Shown piece after piece: positions 22,436-32,485 of a DNA stretch of 64,000 bases. This DNA is from Clusia tigrina. Its lineage: Eukaryota; Arthropoda; Insecta; Diptera; Clusiidae. Position numbers and translations under genes: made by a program. Position 1 is the first letter of the stretch. Each line of letters opens with the position of its first letter. The notes beneath the pieces are model-generated. The model ran no database searches. It had not been told where the DNA came from and was given only the letters and a program-made list of their open reading frames with translations. The stretch covers positions 78,767,400 to 78,831,399 of the forward strand of contig OV050030.1 in NCBI GenBank assembly GCA_920105625.2, in the 5' to 3' direction.

Positions 22436-23808
22436 TAGATAGTGATAAGTTAGATAGTAATAAGGGTGTAGGGCGAAGTGTAGGATTAGTAGTAGATTTG
22501 GAGATAGCAGATAAGGTGCGGGAACAGTGTGAAGCACAGGTGAAGGGTTTAAGAGAAGGCCAATTAAGAGGGATCTCTCGGAAAGTGGAAAAAGCTAGGT
22601 TAAGGTATAAGTTAAGAGTTCTTAAAAAACGGCAGGTAGTTGAGGCTGTGGGGCGCAGTATTCAGGAGGAGAGAAGACCGTTCGCCGAGATTGAAATTCA
22701 AGGTAGAAAGTTGCGTGGGTTACTGGATACAGGGGCGTCGGTTAGTGTCCTAGGGAAAAATTGTAGGGAATTAATTAGTGAATTGGGATTGAAAGTGCAA
22801 AAGTATTTCACGCTGGTAAGCACAGCTGTAGGGCATAAGCAGCAAGTGCGTGGGCGAATCATAGTACCAGTGCGGTTCAAAGGAGAAGTAAAAAGTGTAT
22901 TATTTTACCTATGTCCCACATTGCAGCAAGAGGTATATTTAGAAGTGGATTTCTGGCAAGATTTTGGGTTAGCTCCGGAAATTGTTGGGGTAAGTGAAGT
23001 GGGCACAGAGTCGAGAGAAAAGGACTCTAGTGATGAGGTTAATGTCGCAGGGCGCCATGATTTAACTGAGACTCAGCAGGAGCAACTGGAGAAAACGAAG
23101 CAGGAATTCAGGGCGTACGAAGAGTGTGGGCTAGGCAGAACTTCTTTGGAGAAACCCAGTATACGGTTGGTGCAAGGTGCTGAGGCAATAAAAGATCGGT
23201 ATTGTCCCGTATCGCCAGCAGTGCAAGAGTTTTTGTATGCTGAGGTGGATCAGATGCTAGCGCTGGGTGTTATTGAGCAAAGTGAGAGTCCCTGGAGCAG
23301 CCGAGTTACTTTAGTGAGGAAGCCGGGGAAGAATCGCTTGTGTTTAGATGCACGTAAATTGAATGAGCGCACGGTGAAGGACGCGTACCCTATACAGAAT
23401 ATTGAAGGTATATTGAGCCGTATAGACGAGGCCGTGTTTATCAGTAGCATAGATCTCAAATTCGCATTCTGGCAGATTGACTTGGAGGAGGGTAGTAAAG
23501 CTTTTACAGCCTTTACTATACCCGGAAGACCTCTGTACCAGTACAGGGTAATGCCATTTGGGCTATGTAATGCGGCACAGAGGCTATGCAGGCTGATGGA
23601 CAAGGTTATTCCGCAGCGGCTCAGAGAAAATGTATTTGTGTATCTGGACGATTTGTTGATTATATCACCGGATTTCGAAACACATATGTATTTGCTGGGG
23701 GAAGTGGCGAAATGTGTCTCCAGCGCGAATCTTACAGTGGGGCTGAAGAAGTCAAAGTTTTGCTGTAAGGAGTGGAAATATCTGGGGTTTATGATAGGTC
23801 AGTGTTGA
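22408..23808 (+). CDS. Pol: protease and reverse transcriptase
   Basis: The frame is open from before 22408; in an intact element it would be reached by fusion or frameshift from gag, so the exact start is not meaningful. The protease active site DTGAS is at about residue 106 (22723), followed by flap-like VLGKNCREL. Reverse transcriptase follows: ESPWSSRVTLVRKPG, FISSIDLKFAFWQIDL (catalytic Asp), MPFGLCNAAQRL, and YLDDLLI near residue 411 (23641). The frame ends at a stop at 23806 within KEWKYLGF, where the RT normally continues in KFLGH style, so an indel lies at about 23780. Confidence 0.85.
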   Translation: MLPAGSRGAVDSDKLDSNKGVGRSVGLVVDLEIADKVREQCEAQVKGLREGQLRGISRKVEKARLRYKLRVLKKRQVVEAVGRSIQEERRPFAEIEIQGRKLRGLLDTGASVSVLGKNCRELISELGLKVQKYFTLVSTAVGHKQQVRGRIIVPVRFKGEVKSVLFYLCPTLQQEVYLEVDFWQDFGLAPEIVGVSEVGTESREKDSSDEVNVAGRHDLTETQQEQLEKTKQEFRAYEECGLGRTSLEKPSIRLVQGAEAIKDRYCPVSPAVQEFLYAEVDQMLALGVIEQSESPWSSRVTLVRKPGKNRLCLDARKLNERTVKDAYPIQNIEGILSRIDEAVFISSIDLKFAFWQIDLEEGSKAFTAFTIPGRPLYQYRVMPFGLCNAAQRLCRLMDKVIPQRLRENVFVYLDDLLIISPDFETHMYLLGEVAKCVSSANLTVGLKKSKFCCKEWKYLGFMIGQC

Positions 23809-24428
23809 AGACGGATCCGGAGAAGGTGTCGGCAATAAGAAGGATTCCGGTGCCGAAGACACCCAGACAGGTACGTAGCTTTTTGGGGACGGCCGGTTGG
23901 TATAGGCGATTCGTGGCCAATTTTGCTGATATGTCCGCGCCTTTGACGGACACACTTAGGAAAGGCGTGAAATTTGTCATGACTCCGGAAGCAAGTGTCG
24001 CGTTTGTAAAGTTAAAGCAGGCTCTCAACACGGCTCCGGTACTAGCGCACCCAGATTTTAAGAAGAGGTTTTATATCCAGTGCGATGCCTCCAATTATGG
24101 AGTCGGGGCGGTGCTGTTTCAGAAAGATGAAGCTGAGAACGAACGGCCAATAGCCTATTATTCATGTAAAATGAACAGTTGTCAACTTAATTATAGTGTA
24201 ACGGAGAAAGAGTGTTTAGCAGCTATTCTAGCGGTGAGACGATTCAGAGCCTATGTGGAGCTGATGCCTTTTACCGTGATCACGGATCACGCTAGCTTGA
24301 AGTGGCTCATGTCATTAAAAGACTTGAGTGGGATGTAAACCAGGTGGTCTCTTCAGCTTCAGACATATGACTTTCAAATTGAGCACCTAAAGGGGAGTGA
24401 AAATGTAGGAGCTGATACGCTATCCCGA
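23772..24428 (+). pseudogene. Pol: RT thumb and RNase H, with stop
   Basis: It continues pol in the next frame: TPRQVRSFLGTAGWYRRFV (end of RT), FYIQCDASNYGVGAVL (RNase H catalytic Asp), YSVTEKECLAAILAV (Glu), FTVITDHASLKWLM (Asp). An in-frame TAA at 24336 interrupts the usual RWSLQLQTYDF continuation; the same frame then goes on through ENVGADTLSRL to the integrase part. RNase H removes the genomic RNA during reverse transcription. Confidence 0.82.
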
Positions 24429-25415
24429 TTGATGGAGGAAGTGACTCTCAATATTCCTGATATGGACACCACTGAATATGATTCGCCAGAGTATGTTCAG
24501 CGAAAGCAGACTATTGAAGAGAATGTAGGAAGGTTCCCGGATCTGCAAGTACATGATGGGAAGATATATAAACGTACTATTGCTAATGAGGAAGAGGGCA
24601 GGGGTCCCAGTTGGAAGCTATGGGTGCCCGAAGCATTAACTTCAACAGTTGTAGCACAAGCCCATGAGCCTGAGTTGTCAGCTCACGGGGGAGTCGCTAA
24701 AACATTACACCGGGTAAGACAATTTTATTATTGGCCTGGTATGGCGGTGCAGGTGCGGAATTACGTGAGGGATTGTAGGGTCTGCAAGGAGACGAAGCAT
24801 AGCAATCAGGTTTCTAGACCTTTTATGGGAAAGGAAGTCAGCACCGAACGGCCATTCCAACGGCTTTATATAGATTTTTTAGGAAAATATCCACGCTCCA
24901 GGGCGGGTCATGCATACGTGTTTGTGGTAATGGACAATTTTACGAAATTCGTGTTCTTAAAAGCTATGGGTAAGGCCACGGTGATGAATGTAGTAAGGTT
25001 TTTAATTGAAGAAATTTTTCATAAATTCGGTGTACCCGAAACGATACATTCAGATAATGGAAAGCAGTTTGAGAGTCAGGAATTTACTAAAGTGATGGAG
25101 TCCTATGCTATTAAGCATGTGAAGACGGGGTTTTATGCCCCACAATCTAATGCAGCAGAACGTGTGAATCAGTCAGTTCTGGCAGCGATAAGGGCTTACC
25201 TGAAGGAGGATCACCGCGAATGGGATTTATTCCTGAGTGAGATCGAGTGTGCGTTGCGCAGTGCGGTACATCAAGCGATAGGGGTTACGCCGTACTTTGC
25301 ATTGTTCGGTCAGCAGATGTTTACCAGTTGCACGGACTATGCATTGGCGCGACAGCTCAATCGCTGGAGGATCGTGATTTGCACATATTACCACCTGAGG
25401 ACAGACTGGAGTTAG
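24429..25415 (+). CDS. Pol: integrase
   Basis: Same frame as the RNase H part. The zinc-binding HHCC motif is visible (H-x4-H ... CRVCKETK at about 24775), and the three catalytic acids are all present: RLYIDFLG (Asp, 24871), IHSDNGKQF (Asp, 25050) and SNAAERVNQ (Glu, 25158). Integrase joins the DNA copy to the host chromosome. The frame ends at 25413; the C-terminal tail lies in another frame (25360-25690). Confidence 0.85.
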   Translation: MMEEVTLNIPDMDTTEYDSPEYVQRKQTIEENVGRFPDLQVHDGKIYKRTIANEEEGRGPSWKLWVPEALTSTVVAQAHEPELSAHGGVAKTLHRVRQFYYWPGMAVQVRNYVRDCRVCKETKHSNQVSRPFMGKEVSTERPFQRLYIDFLGKYPRSRAGHAYVFVVMDNFTKFVFLKAMGKATVMNVVRFLIEEIFHKFGVPETIHSDNGKQFESQEFTKVMESYAIKHVKTGFYAPQSNAAERVNQSVLAAIRAYLKEDHREWDLFLSEIECALRSAVHQAIGVTPYFALFGQQMFTSCTDYALARQLNRWRIVICTYYHLRTDWS

Positions 25416-25690
25416 TCCGCGAGAGGATCAGGTCTCATATGCATAAAGCATATGAGAAAGGCGCCAGGTATTATAATCAACGGGCGAGGCTGATTAAATT
25501 TGTAATAGGGCAGGAAGTGTACAAACGGAACTTCGTACTTAGCGACTTTAGAAAGAACATAAATGCAAAATTCTGTAAGAAATTTGTAAAATGTCGGGTG
25601 AGCAAAGTTTTGGGAGGTAATTTGGATGGGATAGAAGACTTGCGGGGTAAGGCGTTGGGGGTGTTCCATGCAAAAGATTTGAAACAGTAA
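25360..25690 (+). pseudogene. Pol: integrase C-terminal tail
   Basis: After a frameshift near 25360 the tail continues (LPPEDRLELVRERI, HKAYEKGARYYNQRAR, FVIGQEVYKRNFVLS, KFVKCRVSKVLGGN) to a stop at 25690. VYKRNF and the small basic beta-rich segment match the GPY/F-like ends of gypsy integrases. Confidence 0.7.
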
Positions 25691-26073
25691 GAGCACCAGA
25701 CTCGTAGTCTCGGGGTTGTGGGTGTAGCTCACGTTGGGCGCCAGTAAAGAGGTAAGCGATTGTAGGCCAAATGTTGGGAGCTGTAAACTTACTGTGAAAT
25801 TCTGCATCGCTGGGGCGTTGGTAGGCGTAATGGTGAGAAGTGGATCTGAAAGAGTGAAAGAGATTAGGAAAGTTTTAGGAGTCTACTGTTTGTAGGTTAA
25901 GATACTTGGCCTAGCTATGGCGTAGACAAAGGTCCGGGCGAGGAATTCGGCTGGGTCTGTCAAATGCTGGTTAGCTCCAGGGCTGTAATTGTAAATATGG
26001 GCGTTTGATGGTGCAGCTGTCCGTTTTTCATGCGGATTAGTGTGGGATTTTGTTTGCTCTAATCCACGTGTGT
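25691..26073 (+). other. Untranslated 3' region of copy B, no polypurine tract
   Basis: About 380 bp without an open frame. The bases right before the 3' LTR (CTAATCCACGTGTGT) contain no purine run, although a polypurine tract is expected there. Confidence 0.65.
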
Positions 26074-27651
26074 TGTTACGATCAGCTGGCTGCTACCTTA
26101 TTTGGTGCATCAGATGACTTTTCGGTTTACTGTCTGCATACTCCGGTTGGTAATCTTTATGTAAATATGTATATTTATACGAGTATATATGTATGTATAT
26201 GGGAGAGATTTTATATCATCACTTTTTGTTAATTTTTTTTGGTGTGAGAGGATTAGACAGCTTTTGCGTTGAAAGCTCAGGTTGAGTGGAGGGGAACTTT
26301 TAATACGCGAGAGCTGGTCTAATATGGGTGCATGTTTGGGTGGATCGAGTGTTAGTGTGGGGTAAATACGTGAGTGCGAGTTGGTAAGGAAAAGGAGAAG
26401 AAAAAGAAAATTGATGATGAAAGGTTAGTAGCTGTCCTTGAAATGGTTGGTTGACCCACAAAGCACAGCTGTTGCCAGGGGGTATGCTTAGTGGGTGGGA
26501 CAGAGACGGACGGACAGGTTGTGGATAGGATAGTGAAAAGTAGGGTGTCAGAGGGAGAGAGCTGGGAGTTGAAGTACCGGAGGAAACTGATTTTGGAAGT
26601 CAGTAAGTAATGCGGAAAATTTTTAGAAAAGAGTCAGATTCTGGATGGCAAGAAAACAAGTGAAATTTACGGTCGTTGTCGTTCGAGTCGTCTATCTTCA
26701 TCTAAATCAAGTGCAATTATTTTTTGTGCGAATTTCTGTGCTAGTGTCGTGTTGAAAACGCTGGAATACGATATTTTAATAAATTAAATATATAGAATTA
26801 TTAAATTAAAAAGAAATGGTATTGAAGTTGTTTAATGCTGCGTAAAAAAAGTGTTTCGATTTCCTTTCATTGTCGTCGAATTAGAAAAGTAAGAAAGTTG
26901 CTTCGACTTTGTATAAAAAGTGTAGTAGAAGGTGAATTACATAGTCATCAATTTTTCAAATTCTTCCCGATTATAAGGGAAGTAAATGGATACGGATCGA
27001 CCGCTGAAGACCAGACTGCTCATACCCAGAGCGGCAAAAATAAAGATAAGTCCAGCGTATTAAGATAAGCATAAGTTCCTAAATATAAGTATTTATTTAC
27101 GTCTTTATTTAAGTTTTCTTTTTGTTGGATGTAAAGCATAAAGTTTTTATTTGTTCTGTTAATGAGTAGAATCTATGAATTAATTTAAGGTGTTAGGAAA
27201 GTGTGATACGGTCTCAACAGAGCGTAGCGGTGGCGCGCTCGGTAAGAATAGCCTACACTGGTCGAGGGAGCTCCTAAGAGTAGATATAGGTAGAGCGAAA
27301 GCGGGGTTTGAGTTAGGCCTTGTTGCCTGAATTAGGCAGCCTATACGCAGCTTAGTGGAGGCCGTAGTAATTGTCCGTGTATGTGTGTGTTTTTATAAAA
27401 AAAATAAATAAATTATGGTAGGCTAAGGTGGAGAAAGGAGGGGAGGACGAGGAGAGGCTGATCGGGACGGAGGAATCCGGTGGAGAGGTGAGTGGTATCA
27501 AAAATAAATAATAAACGTAGAATAGGTTTAGAGTAGAACTTCATGTTTGCCCCACGATCTGGCACAGCGGGTTGGGAACCCACCAAAGAACAAAAAAGGA
27601 GTGAGCTAGCCAGGGTGTCTGTCCAGGTATGATGACCATGGGGACGTAACA
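26074..27651 (+). repeat. 3' LTR of copy B
   Basis: 1578 bp, TGTTACG to CGTAACA. It is the longest and probably most complete of the three LTRs in the window. Confidence 0.92.
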
Positions 27652-29929
27652 AAGTTTTTATTTACTGTTTTGGTGAGATGATGGGAATGTAAAATGAAAT
27701 AATTATGGGAAATGAAATTCTAAAATGTGTGTATTTATTAAATATATGTGAATTTATATAATATTAATTTATTTATATCTATTAAATCACTGCACAAATT
27801 CATTTTTTCTTATTTGGTACATGAAAATCCGCTTAATTCGCTGCTTAAGTACTTCTTATCGAACGAGTTTTTCAATAATTTGTACTCATTTATTTGCAAG
27901 TGCATTTGTTTAGTTATATATTATTAAAAATAATTAAAATCCTTTTCATTCATAATATATTGCCTTTGTCCATGCATTTTTCATATAAAAAAATATTTCA
28001 AAGCGCCTTTTGCTGTCACAGCCAATCAGCTGTGCTGTGTTTTTATCGAGAGAGGAATAGCGGACCGGCGCATGGCGCAATCTTCTATTTTATAATTCTT
28101 GACCAGAGACTGCAGAGACAGGACACTAAAATGTCAAACTTACTGACGTTCAAAAAAAAAAACACCTACACTGTACGTGTAAAAAGGAATTCCCTACTAT
28201 TAAAAATTTTAAAACCTAAAGCGTAGTAGAAAATTTAAAAATGGAGTAATTTTGATAAATAAGGTTTAAATTATACAGATTTACTTTTTAATATAATTAA
28301 ATAACTTTTTTACATAATTTCTGCTTAAATGTATATAATATATAATTTTTATATAAGCAAAATTAATAATTTGTAGGTCTGTGTAGCATTTTCCACACCA
28401 CTTGTGAGGTATGCCACTTGGCGCGTTACAGTTTTTTTTATGTGTTCGGTTCCCCTATACCGCTGACAATTTATATATGTACATGAATAATTCGATTTGA
28501 TTATATTTAGTTTTAAAACATGAATATTAAATGTGTCTAGAAAATAAGTAATAAACAAGTATTTACGTATAATTTATGAAATATAACAATTTATTAAAAT
28601 AATAATGATTATTACATTTAATAAATATAGAATATATAATAATGAAAAGAAAATGTTCCAACTATATATGTATTATTTCGTTATGTTAGGGTATTATTAT
28701 CACAGTAGTGTAAGTAATAAATAAATAAATAAATATAAGAATAATTGGCTAAAAAGAAAAAATTTATACAATATATAAAATAATATATATTGCAACGTAT
28801 CTTCTAATTTGGCAACGTACGCAATGAATTCTGAAGGAGGTTTAACAAGGTGATACTTATCAAATTCTTTTTCTAATGTGAAATGTGCGTGAGTATGACC
28901 AGGACTACCCATTTCAATATTTTCCTTTTTATTTGTCATATTTCCTATTTTTTTTATTGTTTATAATTATATCTACTTATATTTAATATAATTATCTCTA
29001 ATGCTTATGAAATTGAGTTATGTTAATAAGAGTGCAAAAAATTATTTTTGGATAAATTCAGAATATTTTACTAAATTTTGAGCATGGTTTTTGAGTAACC
29101 GCAAATAAGTTAAGTATTACTAGAGTCATAATATGTTAGCATTATTAATGTCATTTACAAATCATTCATTTAAATAGTGTTTGTCTAAAGTAATCAGTAG
29201 ACTTAGCGCTGTTTTAAATTAGTATATTTTTATCTTAGGATTACCTTGAGACAACTTTCCGGATTTTAGATTTATTTATAAATGTTAAAATGCTGGGTGT
29301 ATGTAATTACATTTCATTCTGTAAAATATTTTATTGTTATTTTATGGAAATTCCAATTATTTGCTATTATGTTATGTAGTTTTATTAGTTTATATTCATT
29401 AGAAAGAAGAAACCAAATGAAAAAAATTAGACAAGCCATATTGAAATAAGTAATTATCTATTAAATAAGTATTAACAAATTTATGCTTTCAATATATTGA
29501 GTATAATTCCTAATATAAGTAATGATCAAAATTGTCAAATGGCAAAATATTTAAAGAAACTGATATTGGTACTTTTTGGCGCAAGAATAGTAGTTACATT
29601 TTACCGAACGACAACCCTAAATATGATTTTCTACCTGTCACCACTGCTTTGTTTATCATTAGTGGGAAATCTGGATTGGTTTGTTTATCATTGGTTCGGA
29701 AAAAAATCAGCCACACTAATACAGTTTTGCACATGTGTTAGTGACCGCAAGCCAAGAGTCATTTCTCTGTATTCTCTGCTCTATACGTAAATACTCTGTG
29801 CCCTTACTAAGGAATTTTTCTTGTGCATTCTTGGGTGCTAGAATAGAAGATTGCGCCAATGATGGTAAGAAAATTTCCCTCTCTCTGCGCATGTCGCAAT
29901 AAGGTATATACGAAATGATATATGTAGCA
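27652..29929. other. Unassigned AT-rich DNA (begins with family Y right half)
   Basis: 27652-27730 completes the family Y repeat split by copy B. The remainder has no supported gene. The 16-bp word GGCGCAATCTTCTATT at 28074 recurs inverted near 29855. Confidence 0.5.
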
Positions 29930-30150
29930 GCCAAAACGAATAACTTTTATGTGAGAAATGTGATAATTTATGTTTAATATGAAAAATTGAAATATTTATT
30001 GCATTTTCTGATAATATTTATAGAAATAAATGTAACATAATATATTTCAATTTATTTGGCATTAAAATTTTTGTCGTGAAAGATGTTATTTAGTGTTTTG
30101 TTGCGACAATAGGAATATAAAATGAAATAATTATGGGAAGTGAAATAAAA
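29930..30150 (+). repeat. Repeat family Y, uninterrupted (empty-site) copy
   Basis: Parallel to 18745-18911 joined to 27652-27720: GTGAGAAATGTGA ..., TTGGCATTAAAATTTTTG, GTGAAAGATGTTATTTAGTG, AAAATGAAATAATTATGGGAA. No LTR element is present, so it shows the target as it was before the insertion. Confidence 0.75.
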
Positions 30151-30354
30151 AAACACTTGTACATATGTATGTACTTATTTGAACATTTTAGTTATTTTAT
30201 TTATCTATGTATTTATGCTCATACTTAGTTATATATACAGATATGTATGTATATAAATATATGTAATTTATACATACTAACAATTAAGCTGAACAAATTT
30301 TGTTAAGTTTTATTGATATTTACAATAGATAAATAAAATATTAAACTTGACTCC

Positions 30355-30700
30355 TGTAGAAGTGAAGCAACCAGTTCTTTTATTTTTGCGCCTTTGCAGC
30401 TGTTTCAGTCGAACTTTTGCTATGGGCTCTATATTTTTGTTCAAAGATGAAATATCACCTGGCTTTAAACGCCTTCTTAATTGCAAATCCTGTAAATAAA
30501 CATATTTAAGATTGAATTAATATGTATATTTTTAAAAAAAATACTTACAACCTACAAATTCTTCTTTATGATCTCTTCATCAAAATATTCAATACAAATT
30601 CGCCAAGTCTTTGGTTTAAATGCTGTGTTTTGCTTTAAAATTTCACCAACTTATTTAATAACTTATTTTCCTTTGGAAAACAGAAGAAACTCAAGCTCAT
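30355..30700 (-). pseudogene. THAP-domain remnant with an intron
   Basis: Minus strand from about 30700: [13 protein letters not shown], then in the next frame QNTAFKPKTWRICIEYFDEE, matching the middle and the C-x2-H-like part (here C-x2-Y) of a THAP domain. An intron-like gap (about 30495-30550) ending TTTACAG leads to LQLRRRLKPGDISSLN, which aligns with the LKPGAVPSL motif that closes THAP domains, and then a lysine/arginine-rich tail. One base shift and a stop (TAG) break it. THAP domains occur in P-type transposases and in host regulators; which this was cannot be decided. It is separate from the P element at 12060-17460. Confidence 0.55.
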
Positions 30701-30732
30701 TGTTAGAACTCTAAACTGCGCATTGCATTTTC

Positions 30733-31383
<651 letters not shown>

Positions 31384-31386
31384 AAT

Positions 31387-31404
31387 TGGTGACCCCGACG
31401 TGAT
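31387..31404 (+). promoter_or_regulatory. Primer-binding site, tRNA-Trp type
   Basis: TGGTGACCCCGACGTGAT, 18 bases, agrees with what I know of tRNA-Trp primer sites in CsRn1-clade elements. Confidence 0.7.
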
Positions 31405-31445
31405 CGAAAAACACGCGCCCCATACAGGGGTATAAAACGCATAGG

Positions 31446-32485
31446 ATGCTCCACTCGCCAACAGCCTCAGGACCGGCGCCGCCGGCACCACCGGAGCAGC
31501 CGCCGACTCGAGCAACGTACGCTCCACACCAGCAGCCACAACCACCGCACGTGCATGCGCAGGCACAGCTGGCCATGCCCACGCCATTGCTGATACCGAC
31601 ACACCACCTGCCGCCACACCGTGCAGGGGAACCTGGGGGACACGCCTCCTTTTCGTCGCCGCCCGCGATCGGCTCCCACCTTTCTGGAGGAGTAACCCCG
31701 ATCTGTGGTTTTACCAGATCGAGGCCGCGTTTCAAGTACACCATGTGCGCAACGGCAACAGCCGCTACAATCTAGTAGTTGCGGCGCTCGACCCGGAGAC
31801 TATTTCCGAGGTTGCGGATGTACTCCGCACAGTGCCGCCCGTTGGCAAGTATGAGGTACTGAAGGCAGCAATATTAAATCGCCTCACCGACTCGGCGGAT
31901 CGACAGCTCCACAAATTACTCACCCAACTCGAGCTGGGGGTGAGGAAGCCGTCCCAACTCCTGCGACAGATGCGCTCCCTAGCGGGTGACCGGGCCACGG
32001 ATGACATCTTCCGCGTGAAGTGGCTCGACCTGATGCCGCCGTCAACGCGACGGCTACTCAAAATCCTGAAAGGCACTAGTCTGGAGGAGCTCGCAGAGGC
32101 AGCTGACGAGCTGGTAGACAACGGACCTACAGTGGCAGCTACGTCACCTCCACTCTCGTCTCCGAGACGCCGCTCTCCATTCGCGAACAGATCGTCGCAC
32201 GATTCAACGGGTAACTCCGTGCACGCAGAGCTTGCCGCACTGCGCCAGTCAGTGGCACATTTCGTGGCACTAACGCGGGAGAATCAGGAGCTGCTGCGTA
32301 AAATAACGCCCCCACTTCATAGGGGTCGCGCTGAAACCCGCAGCCCCAGCCGGCATCGAGATCGCTCTACAGCGCCTGGCCAATGTTGGCACCACCTGAA
32401 GTACGGGGCGACAGCACAGCAGTGCCGACCAACGTGTATCTTTGCTGCCGCCGTGGCCGCCGCCTCGACGCCGTCGGGAAACTAG
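31446..32485 (+). pseudogene. Gag of the CsRn1-like element, one frame change
   Basis: The N-terminal frame begins at ATG 31446 (proline/alanine/glutamine-rich). Near 31600-31680 the homologous reading moves to another frame: PPFWRSNPDLWFYQIEAAF, then YNLVVAALDPETI, LTQLELGVRKPSQLLRQMR and VKWLDLMPPSTRR, the conserved capsid-like core of CsRn1/Kabuki gag, and at the end CWHH...CRPTC, a Cys/His box for RNA binding. The second frame has no ATG of its own at the right place, which supports an indel. Stop at 32483. Confidence 0.8.

Larger units (their letters stand above)
18916..27651 (+). mobile_element. Osvaldo/Ulysses-like Ty3/gypsy retrotransposon, copy B (full-ended, 8.7 kb)
   Basis: Two LTRs in direct orientation bound a gag-pol region with protease, reverse transcriptase, RNase H and integrase in the gypsy order. 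The flanks are AAGT at 18912-18915 and 27652-27655, a 4-bp target duplication as usual for Ty3/gypsy. Further support comes from the paralogous uninterrupted site at 29930-30150. No envelope gene is seen after pol (25691-26073 has no open frame). Several frame breaks make the copy defective. Clade assignment is inferred from LTR length, primer type and gag. Confidence 0.92.

Noticed and set aside
25691..26073. An envelope gene after pol of the Osvaldo-like element
   Set aside because: No open frame, signal peptide or membrane segment in this interval; the element has only gag and pol.
26835..27068. 77-codon frame in the LTR (also antisense in copy A, 2033-2266)
   Set aside because: Lies inside an LTR, has no motif, and is destroyed by the deletion in the other LTR of the same element.
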